From positions 868,001 to 932,000 of the forward strand of contig NZ_CP021251.1 in NCBI RefSeq assembly GCF_002155265.1: a DNA stretch of 64,000 bases, given 5' to 3'. Shown here piece by piece: positions 1 to 11,600 of this stretch. The position numbers and the translations under genes are program-made. Numbering within the stretch: the first letter of the stretch is position 1; each line of letters starts with the position of its first letter. The notes beneath the pieces are model-generated. The model made no database searches. It worked only from the letters and a program-made list of their open reading frames with translations, and was not told the DNA's origin. Origin of the DNA: Corynebacterium pseudotuberculosis (GTDB lineage Bacteria; Actinomycetota; Actinomycetes; Mycobacteriales; Mycobacteriaceae).

Positions 1-1
1 G

Positions 2-1859
2 GGGGCCTTCACCGTTAAGAAGCTCCTAGAAGGCGACGCTAAGATAATGGCCGATCCTCAATATCAGCGCAAAGAATTCTCGGGTGCATACAAATGCGGA
101 GGGTCTGGTTGGAGGCCGTTTAAGGTATCCGCGGAGAAGCCTTTTGTCTCACCAACGTTCCCAGAAAACACCGAGTGCGAGGTTAAAGAGCTGGCTGAAG
201 ACACTGCTATTCCTGGATATGACTGGACCTCTTCTGTAGAAAACAGCAAGTTCACAATCGGCAAGGATAAAAAGCAGAGTATTGATGTAAAGATCATTAA
301 TACTTACAAGTCAAAGCTTGGTGGATTTGCGCTGACTAAGACTGTTGAGGGACCTGCGGCTGATGTAGTTAAAGATATTGATTACACATTTAACTATGTA
401 TGTGGAGAAAAGACAGGAGTACTTTCTCTCCGCGCAGGCAGCACGGTGGAAAGTCCCAAAGACATCCCGGTAGGAACGCACTGCAAGATCTTTGAGGCTT
501 CTTTCGACTTCCCTCGTGGGACGGGTGTGGGTCGGCAGTATAACCAACAATGGTGAATTCACTGTTGAAGGCGAAAAGACGGTTCAAGTAACTGCAACTA
601 ATACTTTTGATTACAGCGAAGGCGGTTTTGCCATCAGCAAGACCGTAGGCGGAGACGCGAAGGACCTTGCTGAGCTGGCAAAGCTTCCTTTTGAGTTCAC
701 CTATTCCTGCAAGCCACCTACTGGCGGAGCCGCAATCACGGGTTCGGTTTCAGTTCTCAATGGGCAGACTAAGCATGTTCAGGAAATACCAGTGGGCTCT
801 GAATGTGAAGTGACAGAATCAGAGGTTCACCATGCTGGATCTGAATGGTCGGTTGAGCTTTCTGGTGAAGATATTTCTGTCACCGGCGCAACTGCAAAGT
901 TCACAGTCCCATCTGAGAATGAGCCTGCAATCCTGATTAAGGCGCGTAATACGTTTACCCAGGAAAAAGGTATTTTTGTGATCAGCAAGGTCGTTGAGGC
1001 TGAAGAGGGACTAGCTGTTCCTAAAGACTTCAAATTTGCTTGGACATGCGGAAATCTGAGTGGAGAAAGCACTGTTTCCGTTGTCAACGGCCGGGGCTCG
1101 GTTGTGATACCTAAAGACATAGCTGTAGGCACGGAATGCGTTGTATCTGAAAAAGATGCATCCATACCGGGCGCGTCTCTTATTACAACCTGGGAGAACC
1201 AACGATTTACTATTGATAAGAAAGACCAGGTAGTAATCGTAACGGCTACCAATACCTACAAAGCGAATACAGGTGGGTTTATTATTCGCAAGCAGCTGGT
1301 GGGCAGCGCAGCGGATAAGGCAAAAGATAAAGTTTTTATGTTCGATTACGTCTGCACAAAGCAGGACAAAGAAACTGCCAGGGGAACACTCAACATTAAA
1401 GGCGAGGGCTCTTCTGATCCTGTAACTGGTCTTGCTGATGGATCAGAATGCGCAATAACGGAACGAGACGCGCGTATCGACGGCACGAATTGGAAGCACA
1501 CTATTTCCAACGACGGAAAAATTAGTATTGTTGGCGGGAACCCAGAGGTGACTGTCTTTGCGGTTAATGGCTATGAAAAGCCACCGTTCTCTCCGCTGGT
1601 TCCACTCATTCCTTTAATACCGCTGATCCCGCTTCTGCCATTGGTGATTACCCCGATAGCGCCGCCTAGCTCATCTGTTGCTCCACCGCAAGCAGAGCCG
1701 AAAGCTCCTGAGGTGCAACAGCCCGAGCAGAAGCAGGCTAATAAACCGCGGACTCCTTTGGCTAAGACCGGTGCGAGCGTTATGGGCCTTGCGTTTGCGA
1801 GTGCCTTGCTTATCGCTGGTGGCGTGTTTGTTTTACGCAGAGGAAAGAAGAAAAGCTGA
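2..1859 (+). pseudogene. Sortase-anchored surface protein with DUF5979-type repeats, 5'-truncated and frameshifted
   Basis: The reading frame is already open at the window edge, so the N-terminus and signal peptide lie outside. About five repeats of roughly 100 residues follow each other; each starts like GGFxxxKxV, has a central YxC and an IPVGTxC motif, and ends in a W/N-T strand, as in DUF5979 domains of actinobacterial adhesins. After the last repeat come a Pro/Leu/Ile-rich stretch (about 1591-1655), a Pro/Gln/Lys-rich wall-spanning linker, and a sorting signal: LAKTG (LPxTG-like), a hydrophobic helix and an RRGKKK tail. The frame breaks near 524-527: reading GTG-TGG there as G-W-V-G restores the conserved W of the repeat if one base is removed; as written, the first part stops at 556 and the second is open from 492. 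Expected role: covalently wall-linked adhesin or pilin-like protein. The single extra base may be a real mutation or a sequencing error. Confidence 0.8.
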
Positions 1860-1890
1860 CCTTAGATTAGCCACTGATTAATTGAGCATG

Positions 1891-1925
1891 AGGCCCTGAT
1901 CCTAAAGCATGACGGATCAGGGCCT
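1891..1925. terminator. Bidirectional hairpin terminator
   Basis: Twelve-base perfect stem (1891-1902 with 1914-1925) between the convergent surface-protein gene and the LeuA-like gene, with short T/A runs on either side. Confidence 0.75.
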
Positions 1926-1937
1926 TTGCCGTGCAAA

Positions 1938-2473
1938 CTATCCGAAAAGAAGCTCAGATGCAGAGCTTAGTGCGGCAGCCGCAGAGTGTTCAGGGCTGCC
2001 GCCAAAACCTAAGGCCCAGTGCTGGCGATGGTTGTGAGCGGTCAGCAAAAAAGTCACAGTGGACTCGAATATTTCAAACTGGTGGAAGAAAGAATTTCTG
2101 CGCGGCGCCCTGCATCGGCCAAGATTTGGGTGCAGGCGGCGATGGGGCCGGATGCCATGATTGGACGAACTTCCGTGACTCTTCCGCTAGCTGTATGCCG
2201 TTGGAGCTCAACGGTATAGGAGATGTGGTTGCCGGGTAGCTTATGTGCACTGGTGATGTGAACGCGGACTTGTGAAGCCGGTGCATAGGTAGCAATGAAT
2301 GTTCGCCACTGCATACCGCGTGCTTCTTCCCTTAATCCTTTGGGTAATTTATGCCCAAAGCGCGCCTGGAAAGGGTCATCAGCAAATACTCGTGTTGAGC
2401 TGGGGAAGGGGCGGGATGGCGTCGAAAGCGATCTGCGGGTATGGAGAGTCTGCGATGAGGTAAAAGTAGGCAT
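1938..2473 (-). pseudogene. Small LeuA regulatory-domain-like protein, frameshifted
   Basis: ATG at 2473 follows a good AAGGA-type ribosome site. The first 139 codons read to a stop at 2054, but the frame beyond it continues the family pattern: adding one base to the short A run at 2086-2087 (plus strand) restores LSFHQ and runs on to TAG at 1938, giving about 178 residues. The restored protein has the features I associate with stand-alone homologues of the 2-isopropylmalate synthase C-terminal allosteric domain in actinobacteria: FxDRF/F-like N-terminus, a KLPKGLRE segment, ASGPIAA before a helix, FHQ, and a final TVTFLL plus GFGGS. No catalytic TIM barrel is present, so a regulatory or binding role is inferred rather than known. 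It could be a real pseudogene or a one-base sequencing deletion. Confidence 0.6.
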
Positions 2474-2732
2474 TGATTGCGGTCCTTATGTGAAGCGGAT
2501 AGAGCTTATGGACCGACTTTGGATGCGGACTGTCTCCCGAATGTGGGAGTCAGTCCTCTTATCCCACAGACGGGCACACGGCTGTGGCTGTTGCCAGCAC
2601 TAGCCGTGCGCTCTGGGGGATAATAATGATGTGGATCACACCTGCGATGCTAACGGGGATGAGAGCAGGGCGCAAGGGTTTTGAGGATCGGGGGGGATAA
2701 AAGAGCAGGTCTTCCCCCGATGGACAAACGGG

Positions 2733-4094
2733 CTATTTTCCGTACGTTAATAGGAAAGAAGCTTCGGCGACTGCAATATCGCGGATTTCATTAGGATCTA
2801 CAGACTCGTTGGGGGAGTGGATCGTTGATTGCGGCTCTTCCACTCCAAAAAGTGCTAGTTCTGCATGCGGCATGATCCCTAATAGCTCAGAACATAGCGG
2901 GATGGAACCGCCGGAACCGATGTGCACAGTGTCATCTTTACCGTAAGCGTTGGCCAGGCAAGCATTGAAAAGGGACATTGCGGGGCCGTCGGTAATGGCC
3001 TCAAACGGCTCATTTGCGTCGTCGTAGCTGGCCTCAATATGTGCTCCCCACGGAACATGAGCTTTGAGATGTGCAATAAGCGCTTCTGCAACCTCGGTGG
3101 CTTTTAGTCCCGGTGGAACGCGGAGATTGAGCCGTGCGCTAGCTACGGGAGGAACAGCGTTGACTGCCTTTTCTACGGGTGTGGATGTAAAACCTGTGAT
3201 GGAAATTGCTGGACGCGCCCAGACCATGTCTGCAGGATCATCGTCCTCTGTTCCCATGATGTGCGTGCCGTCGAGCATGGTGGAGTCTGAACGGAAGCTC
3301 TCGCGGTCGTAGTTTCCTCCCGGCCACTTTGCAGAGCAGTCGACGCCGTCTATGACGGTGCGTCCGTACTCGTCTTTGAGGGAATCAAGCAGGCGGATAA
3401 GGGCGGCAGCTGCATCGGGGGCGGCGCCACCGAAGGAACCGGAATGAACTGCGGCATTCAAAGTTTTAAGCGTTACTGTGATTTGTGCGCCGCCGCGAAG
3501 AGTGGTGGTGAGAGTGGGAACGCCCACTGCCTGGTTACCGGAATCTGCGATCAGGATAACGTCCGATTTGAAGAGCTCAGGTTGGGAGTGAATAAGCGAG
3601 CTGAGCTCAGCGCCTCCCTGTTCTTCGGATCCTTCTACTAGGAATTTGATGCCTAGATCGGTGCCTCCGAGCTCCTGCACGGCGCGGAGCACGGCAAGAT
3701 GCATGACCAGGTTGCCTTTGCAATCGGCGGCGCCGCGAGCGTACCAGCGTCCGTTGCGTTCGGTGAGCGTAAAAGCGTCGCTAGTCCAGTCGGCGGGATT
3801 TCCGGCCGGGACTACGTCATAATGCGAGTACAGCAGAACCGTCGGAGCATCCCCGACAGCCTCCTTGGTGCCCAATACAGTGGTGGCTCCGCCCTCATAG
3901 GGGTATTCGGTTACCTCTAACCCAACTTTGGTGAGCGCATCTACAACCCACGCGCATGCGGCAGCGTGGTCTTCGGCGCATTCTGGGGTGGAGTGCACAG
4001 AATTGTAGGACGTAATCTCGCTGAGGTCCTTAAAGATGGCGTCCCTTTGCTTCTCGACGAGCGGACGCACCTTGTTCACGATGTCTGTAATCAT
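2733..4094 (-). CDS. M20-family dipeptidase/metallopeptidase
   Basis: Zinc-dependent exopeptidase of the M20/M25/M40 family, 453 residues from ATG 4094 (MITDIVNKV). A longer frame upstream to 4298 runs through the groEL control region and is unlikely to be translated. Metal ligands are visible: SHYDVVP (His and Asp), RGAADCKGN (bridging Asp), EGSEEQGG (catalytic and ligand Glu), and a C-terminal NE/H region. Homologues cleave dipeptides in the cytosol; the exact substrate cannot be read from sequence. The gene is divergent from groEL, with the CIRCE operator in the shared intergenic region. No strong ribosome site precedes the start. Confidence 0.85.
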   Translation of the reverse strand: MITDIVNKVRPLVEKQRDAIFKDLSEITSYNSVHSTPECAEDHAAACAWVVDALTKVGLEVTEYPYEGGATTVLGTKEAVGDAPTVLLYSHYDVVPAGNPADWTSDAFTLTERNGRWYARGAADCKGNLVMHLAVLRAVQELGGTDLGIKFLVEGSEEQGGAELSSLIHSQPELFKSDVILIADSGNQAVGVPTLTTTLRGGAQITVTLKTLNAAVHSGSFGGAAPDAAAALIRLLDSLKDEYGRTVIDGVDCSAKWPGGNYDRESFRSDSTMLDGTHIMGTEDDDPADMVWARPAISITGFTSTPVEKAVNAVPPVASARLNLRVPPGLKATEVAEALIAHLKAHVPWGAHIEASYDDANEPFEAITDGPAMSLFNACLANAYGKDDTVHIGSGGSIPLCSELLGIMPHAELALFGVEEPQSTIHSPNESVDPNEIRDIAVAEASFLLTYGK

Positions 4095-4150
4095 GGTGTC
4101 TAGTGTAGGCGGGTTCTTGCACTCGCATGGGGAGACTGCTAAAACGGTCT

Positions 4151-4177
4151 TTAGCACTTTAATGATTCGAGTGCTAG
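4151..4177. promoter_or_regulatory. CIRCE element (HrcA operator) upstream of groEL
   Basis: TTAGCACTT, nine bases, GAGTGCTAG: a near-perfect match to the CIRCE inverted repeat (TTAGCACTC-N9-GAGTGCTAA). It lies 130 bp upstream of groEL and 57 bp upstream of the divergent peptidase. HrcA repression with heat induction of groEL is the established role; effect on the peptidase is possible but inferred. Confidence 0.92.
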
Positions 4178-4291
4178 ATAAATCGAAACTTTCGAGACAT
4201 ATCAGCGGGTGAGGTTGGTTTACACTCGGCCCACCGTGCCGTCGCGGGCGCCTGCTGGATCGTCGAGACGTGAGTGTCGTCCTATATATAA

Positions 4292-5947
<1,656 letters not shown>

Positions 5948-5969
5948 GCCACTTTATTGCGCCTTATAA

Positions 5970-6003
5970 AGGCCCGTCCCCGGAGAAGCTTGGGGACGGG
6001 CCT
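5970..6003 (+). terminator. groEL terminator
   Basis: Twelve-base G/C-rich stem (5970-5981 with 5992-6003) followed by a TTTTGTTG tail, 22 bp after the groEL stop. Confidence 0.9.
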
Positions 6004-6491
6004 TTTGTTGGGCCTCATAAGCTATGAAGGGGTTATAAGTCAATACTAGAGGGATAATGATAATGGATGGGTGCAAAAATACAATGCGGGGGAGAACTTT
6101 TTGCAGGCAAAAATGCTTAAAGATCGGTTTATTTTCTAGGAGTTCTGCAGAGAGTTAACCCAAATGGGGGTATTTTTAAGGGCTGGGTGTTTAGATCTGT
6201 GTCACCCTCATTGCGGGGTGAGGTATGTTGTCAGACCTATGGCTGTATGAGGCTTTGCGTATCTCTACCTAGGGAAACGTAATCTGCATGGGGAAGTGAA
6301 AACGTTACACAGGAAAAATCACTGTTTGAGCTGCTATTAAAAAGTTTTTAAGGGTCTGTGACTTGGCTAGCGCGGTTACTGCTTCGGTGTTATGGTTCAT
6401 AGCGAGCCATCGGAGGCGGGGGGGTGCAGCCACGTCTCGGTGGGAAAGTTTTCCACCCCGGAACCCTCCGGGATTACTTCTAGGAGTACAT
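6004..6491 (+). promoter_or_regulatory. Long promoter/leader region of the mini-porin genes
   Basis: About 490 bp without a convincing gene. It should hold the promoter and a long leader for the strongly expressed porin genes. It contains a GGGGGTATTTTT block near 6168 and an ACCCTCATTGC block near 6207; similar blocks occur inverted in the intergenic region 8186-8614. A frame open from 6363 runs into the first porin ORF, but lacks a ribosome site and has unrelated composition, so I do not annotate it. Confidence 0.5.
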
Positions 6492-6641
6492 ATGTCTTCT
6501 GAATTGGTTTCTCTCTCTTCGGACATTCTCGGCACTTTTGCTGATTTTAAGTTCGACAAGATCGCTAAGGCTGTGCAGGCTGTTGTAGAGACCGCTCTTG
6601 AGTGGGCTCGTCTGAACCCAATCGACAAAGTTTTCAAGTAA
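6492..6641 (+). CDS. porH: PorH-type mini-porin subunit
   Basis: 49-residue protein with no signal peptide, starting at ATG 6492 with TAGGAG six bases upstream. It can form one amphipathic helix (MSSELVSLSSDIL... ending NPIDKVFK), the architecture of corynebacterial channel proteins that insert in the mycolic-acid outer membrane after O-mycoloylation on Ser. Assignment as PorH rests mainly on position: first of two tiny genes between groEL2 and ppk2, as I recall for C. glutamicum porH-porA. Sequence similarity to the glutamicum protein is weak, which is normal for this family. Several N-terminal serines are candidate acylation sites. PorH and PorA together form the major cation channel in related species. 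Confidence 0.7.
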   Translation: MSSELVSLSSDILGTFADFKFDKIAKAVQAVVETALEWARLNPIDKVFK

Positions 6642-6694
6642 ATAACAGTCGGCTAAAATACCAAAATTTTTTCTTATCCTAGTAGGAGATAGTA

Positions 6695-6877
6695 ATGAAT
6701 ATTGTTCAGATGGCTAATGATCTAGTGCTCGGCCTGCAGCGTCTTGGTAACTTCTTCGAGGGTTATGACGCACTCGTGAAGCTCGGTAGGTTTGTCTTGA
6801 GCGGTGGCCTTGCTGAGCGCCTTGATGACTGGAGCTCTCAGCTTTCTAGCACTCTCTTCTCTTCGCGCTTGAGCTAA
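6695..6877 (+). CDS. porA: PorA-type mini-porin subunit
   Basis: 60-residue protein at ATG 6695, preceded by AGGAGA at a good distance. It has no signal peptide or cysteine; a hydrophobic/amphipathic pattern (MANDLVLGLQRLGNFF...) and a Ser-rich C-terminus (SSQLSSTLFSSRLS) are visible, the latter offering mycoloylation sites. It lies 53 bp after the PorH-type gene, probably in one transcript, and is followed by a terminator. In related species PorA needs PorH to make the main outer-membrane channel. The name depends on synteny with the groEL2-porH-porA-ppk2 block; which ORF is PorH and which PorA could be reversed. Confidence 0.65.
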   Translation: MNIVQMANDLVLGLQRLGNFFEGYDALVKLGRFVLSGGLAERLDDWSSQLSSTLFSSRLS

Positions 6878-6901
6878 TAAGAGTCTTTGCGTTAATAAAA
6901 A

Positions 6902-6945
6902 TCCCGTTGATTCTCCCAGTTTTTGGGATGATCAACGGGACTTTT
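6902..6945 (+). terminator. Terminator of the porin transcript
   Basis: Stem 6902-6911 with 6931-6940, an inner TCCCA/TGGGA stem, then CTTTTAT. Confidence 0.85.
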
Positions 6946-7032
6946 ATGTGTGCGTTTTCATGGCTGCTCGTTTAAAACGCTCGGTGATTATTTATCCCTA
7001 TAGCCGGGTTTCTATTGGTAGAGGACAGTAAG

Positions 7033-7938
7033 ATGATGAATATGAGCGCATCTGATAAAGAGTTACCGATCATAGACCTTGCGGCAATCGAGGGCTATAT
7101 AGTTGATGACTCGGATGAAGATGATCCTGTCCTCCTAGCCCCAGATGGAAATCCAGTGGACACATGGAAAGAGTCTTACCCTTATCCCGAGCGTATGTCT
7201 AGAGAAGAGTACGAGCACACCAAGCGTGCTCTGCAGATTGAGCTATTAAAGTGGCAGAACTGGACAAAAGATACCGGGCAGCGGCATATCATCCTATTTG
7301 AGGGACGCGATGCTGCCGGTAAGGGGGGTACTATCAAGCGTTTTAATGAGCACCTCAACCCCCGTGGTGCTCGTACTGTAGCTCTAGAAAAGCCCTCGCC
7401 ACGGGAATCTACGTCATGGTATTTCCAACGCTATATCGAGCATTTTCCGTGCGCTGGTGAAATCGTCTTCTTTGATCGCTCGTGGTACAACCGCTCGGGT
7501 GTGGAACGCGTGATGGGCTTTTGTACGGAATCGCAGCACGCAGAATTCCTGAGAGAGGTGCCGATGTTAGAGAACATGATTTTGGGCTCCGGCATCTCGC
7601 TTACTAAATTTTGGTTTTCCGTGACTCAGAAGGAGCAGCGGACGCGGTTTGCTATTAGGCAGGTTGATCCTGTGCGGCAATGGAAGCTTTCGCCCATGGA
7701 TCTTGCGTCCTTGGATAAATGGGACAGCTATACCCGGGCAAAAGAAGAACAGTTCCGCTACACGGACACGGATGAGTCTCCTTGGATTACGATTCGCTCC
7801 AATGATAAGAAGCGGGCTCGTATTAACGCGATGAGGTACATCCTGAGCAAGTTTGAGTACACAAATAAGGATTATGACGTTGTGGGCATTCCCGATCCCA
7901 ATATTGTGATGCGGGGGCGGGACAGGATAGGGGATTAA
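7033..7938 (+). CDS. ppk2: Polyphosphate kinase 2
   Basis: PPK2-family kinase, 301 residues from ATG 7033 (GAGGA eight bases upstream; a TTG at 7015 overlaps the ribosome site). It transfers phosphate between polyphosphate and nucleoside di-/monophosphates. Diagnostic motifs: Walker A-like EGRDAAGKGG, FDRSWYNRSGVERVMGF (Walker B and lid region) and a Trp-rich WxxSxMD segment. The N-terminal 45 residues are acidic and specific to this group. Cytosolic. Being next to the porin genes is conserved in corynebacteria, but a functional link is unproven. It has its own strong terminator. Confidence 0.95.
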   Translation: MMNMSASDKELPIIDLAAIEGYIVDDSDEDDPVLLAPDGNPVDTWKESYPYPERMSREEYEHTKRALQIELLKWQNWTKDTGQRHIILFEGRDAAGKGGTIKRFNEHLNPRGARTVALEKPSPRESTSWYFQRYIEHFPCAGEIVFFDRSWYNRSGVERVMGFCTESQHAEFLREVPMLENMILGSGISLTKFWFSVTQKEQRTRFAIRQVDPVRQWKLSPMDLASLDKWDSYTRAKEEQFRYTDTDESPWITIRSNDKKRARINAMRYILSKFEYTNKDYDVVGIPDPNIVMRGRDRIGD

Positions 7939-7943
7939 ATAAC

Positions 7944-7986
7944 AAAGGTATGGGCGTGCAAATATTATTTGCACGCCCATACCTTT
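7944..7986. terminator. Perfect 20-bp bidirectional terminator
   Basis: Twenty-base perfect inverted repeat (7944-7963 with 7967-7986) and a three-base loop, flanked by A and T runs, between convergent ppk2 and the minus-strand miniprotein gene at 8021. Confidence 0.92.
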
Positions 7987-8020
7987 AACTTTGGTTTAAG
8001 AGCCCGGAAGAACTCTTAAA

Positions 8021-8185
8021 TTACTCAGCAGAAAGCCTATCCTTGGCGAAGGAGAAAAAGTTTCCAATGTTGACGAAAATATCCTTGAAGGAATCCCAGC
8101 CCACGGAGAAGTAATCCTTTGGCTCGGAAGAGAGGAGGTCAAGATCGAGGACGCTGAGGAGGAAATCGTGAATGGCAGTGAACAT
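8021..8185 (-). CDS. 54-residue miniprotein, candidate third mini-porin
   Basis: ATG at 8185 with AAAGGA seven to eight bases upstream, TAA at 8021. The product starts MFTAIHDFLLSVLDLDLLSS and continues with alternating acidic and aromatic residues (FSVGWDSFKDIF, IGNFFSFAKDRL). It has no signal peptide and no Cys, and like the two porins opposite it is tiny, acidic and amphipathic with several serines. The perfect terminator downstream and the clean ribosome site support a real gene. It converges on ppk2 and shares the porin neighbourhood. Function as an outer-membrane channel or accessory peptide is inferred only from size, composition and location. Confidence 0.6.
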   Translation of the reverse strand: MFTAIHDFLLSVLDLDLLSSEPKDYFSVGWDSFKDIFVNIGNFFSFAKDRLSAE

Positions 8186-8614
8186 GAGTATTCCTTTCGG
8201 TCGAGGGTCACGCGGAATGGTGATATGTTATCCCGCGTTCAATGGGCACTTTACCGACTTTTTGGAGGGGAGGTAGCCGTTCCTGGAATTTTTTGGCAAA
8301 ATTTTATGAAAAACTTCTATTATATAATAAAAATATCACAGGTGACAACCATAGGAAGGTAAAATACCCCTAATGGGATGTGGAAAATTAATTACCCTGT
8401 GGGGGTAATGTATGTTCCTGGGTCAAGTGCAATGAGGGTATTGCGCTTGATTTATTGCCTGAAAGACGCGGATGGGGGACGAAGAGTGCCCCTGCTCCCA
8501 TTAAAACGCCACTGGATGTGACGTCTTAAGCCTTTCATGGTGAGTATCGGATGAGCTACTGACACTGTTACGCAATTTTGCGGAAAATTTGGTGACGTGT
8601 GAACAAAAATTGGT
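8186..8614. promoter_or_regulatory. Intergenic region upstream of the miniprotein and downstream of the NRPS
   Basis: About 430 bp, A/T-rich around 8310-8340, with a TATAATA-like element and a long leader for the minus-strand miniprotein. Short blocks (AATACCCCTAATGGG near 8363 and GCAATGAGGGT near 8431) resemble, in inverted orientation, blocks upstream of the first porin gene. No further gene is supported. Confidence 0.4.
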
Positions 8615-11600
8615 TCAGCTGGGGTTCCATGGCTCGATAGGATTTCCTTGCCAGCGAGTGTGGGCAGGCACTTGGTCACCGCGCATGACGAGCGAACCTG
8701 GACCGATAGTGGCGCCGTTAGCAAGCTTGGAAGCGGGGAGTGCCACAGAATGTGCGGCTAGAGTAGCTCCAGGCTGGAGAATGAGGGAGTCTAGGCTCAT
8801 CACACGGTCTTGGAAGAGGTGAGTCTGCGCGACAACACCGGGGCCGATGGTAGCGCCAGCGCCGATCCGGCATAGGTCTGTCTCGGGGAGCCAATACGTC
8901 TCAATCCAGGCGCCCTTGCCTATTTTTGCTCCGAGCACGCGTAACCCAATATTCAGGGATCCCGTTCCTAGCGTGTGGTTAAAGAACCAGGGGGCTGCAA
9001 CTACCTCCACAAAAGTATCTTGAAGCTCATTGAGCCATACAAACCAACTCCAGAGGGGATGGTCGCCTGAACGATGGCGGCCAACGCACAGCCACTTCAT
9101 CCCAGCGGTGATCAGTAGCGCGGTGATTCCAGCGACTATAAGGACCACGCCGCCGAGCAGGATTGCTGCTCCAATGCCTAGTCTGATCAGCACAATCTGT
9201 AGGGTGGCTAGCACGATGGTGGCAAGGACGCCGCTGGTGATAGGGGCGAGCAATCGGAGAGTCTCTATAACACCGCGGAGAATCCGCAGCCGGAGAAGCG
9301 GCTTATATGTGCTGTTTTCTGAGGCATCTGTGGTGATGGTGACTCGGCGCATGCGTTCTGGTGGGGATCCCCACCAGTTGGATCCCGCCTTGGATTTTTT
9401 GGGGGTGGAAGAAAGTACCGCTACCAGGGAATTTTTGGCCAATTTCCGTTGCGGCCCAGCGATACCAGAATTGCCCACAAAAGAGCGCTTACCTATTTTG
9501 GTTGCTCCGGCGAGCATCCAGCCGCCGCCGAGCTCGTAGCCGCCGATGAGGGTGTCGTCTGCAAGGAAGGATCCGTCGCGAATATCCACAAAAGCGGGCA
9601 CCATCACAGAGGTGGAGATTTCTACGTCTTTGCCTACCGTCGCCCCGAGGCTGCGGAACCACAAAGGCGTGAGCTGTGCTGCGTAGAGAGGGAAAAGGTA
9701 GGTGCGAGCGTCATCCATGAGCCTTTGAATAAACCACACTCGCCAACCGGTAGCGGAACGGACTGGTGCAACGCCGGGAGTGAGCCGCAGACTTAAAAGC
9801 CGGACGAGTATCCAGATGCAAAGCCCATAAAAGGCGAAGGCTATAAGTGTTCCTGCAGGGGCGGCGCTTAATAAACCTAGAAAAGGGTTGGCGCCGCTGC
9901 CCTGAACAGCAGCGATCATTGCCGATCCTCCTAGGCCGACCGCACATAAGGGAAGCGCTGCGAGGAAGAGCGAGGATGCGCCGTAGATAAGAACCCAGTG
10001 GGGGCGGCGCGGCGGAGGCGTGTCGGAGAAGCGATGCTTGGATCGCCCCACCTTGTGCGCGGGTGAACCAGACCATCGGGCGTTGGCTTTTACGGGTTTG
10101 TCTCCGGTGACCGTAGAACCAGCTTCTACGTGGGCGTTGTTTCCTATGAGGGCTCCCGGCATGAGCACCGAGCGGGCACCGATGCGGGCGTTTTTACCCA
10201 CATGGATTGCACCGATATGGATATGTTGGGCATCGACCCAATAGCCAGATAAATCCACTTCAGGTTCTATGGAGCAGTTATCCTCTAGCGTCAGAAGCCC
10301 CGTAACCGGTGGAATTGCATGCAGGTTCACGCCGTTGCCTACTCGCGCACCAAGTATGCGAGCGTAGTAATTTACCCACGTGGCACCCGCGATGGATCGA
10401 GACCCGGAAGCATTGGCAATGCGTTCTGCTGCCCAGACCCGGAGGTGTGTTCGCCCTGCGCGAGGGTAGGAACCTGGCATGATGCCATGAGTGAGCAGCC
10501 GTGCGGCGTAACCGCCAACCAATAATCTGCCAGCCGGGGTAACAAAGGCGAGGAATACAAAGACTAGAGGCCATGGAGCATGTCGCGCCCAACTGATCCC
10601 CGCACCGGCGGCAATATTATTGATGAGCAATAAGCAAGCTACCCACTGCAGGGATATGAGCGTTACCGCAGCTAGCTGAACCAACCCTTGCACTGCGCGG
10701 GCTCGCGCTGATACTAGCTGAACGGGAGTCTCTTGGAGGGCAGGGGCGGCATGGATGCTTTCTACCCGCTGGGCAAGTGCGCCAAGGCGTGGATGATCAT
10801 AAAGATCGCGTACGGCGATGGTGGGTACTCGCTCGCGGATGCGCCCTATCAACGTAGCGGCCGCTAAAGAGGATCCGCCAAGGGAGAAAAAGTCTGCGTT
10901 GGCGTCAGAGACGTCCATTCCCAGCACATCTACCCATATCTTTGCTAGCCATTGCTCGGTATCAGTAAGTCCCACTGCTGTGACGTCCGAATGGATAGGC
11001 CAGGGCAATGCGCGCTTATCTACCTTCCCGGATGCTGTAGTGGGGAGCTCCTCAAGTACGCAGAGACGAGGAACAAGAGCCGCCGGCATAGCATTACTGA
11101 GAACGCTGCGGGCGTGGTGGTGATCGAATTCTAGGGTTTCATCGGTGAGCGAAAGATAACCGACCAAAACGCTGTCTCCGGCACCAGTTTTTTGCACAAC
11201 CACCGTGGATTGGCGCACGTTAGGTAACGCGGCTAGATGCGCGTCGACCTCGCCGAGCTCGATGCGTCGTCCGCCGATCTTTACCTGGTCATCTACCCGG
11301 CCAACAAAAAGCAAGCCCTCTTCAGTGAGCTTTACATGGTCGCCGGAACGGTAAGCACGCGACCAGCCAAGTTCTGCGGTGTATTTTTCTGCATCTTTTT
11401 GGGGATCCAGATAACGCGCTAGCCCCACTCCGCCGATAACAAGTTCACCTATCTCACCGTTTTTTACCGGGACACCCTGCGCATCTACTACCGCGAGGTC
11501 CCAGCCCGCGAGCGGAAAGCCGATAGACACGGGGCGGTGAGGGCTCAGTAGCGCTGCGCATGCAACCACCGTGGTCTCAGTGGGGCCGTAGGTATTCCAG

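Noticed and set aside
2054..2473. Treating the LeuA-like gene as a normal 139-residue protein.
   Set aside because: The other frame continues the same family pattern to 1938 with a single base change, so a frameshift is more likely.
6363..6491. In-frame N-terminal extension of the first porin gene.
   Set aside because: No ribosome site, arginine-rich unrelated composition; the ATG at 6492 has an ideal TAGGAG.
8452..8724. A 90-codon minus-strand frame overlapping the NRPS 3' end.
   Set aside because: It is out of frame with the NRPS, has no ribosome site, and its residues resemble no family.
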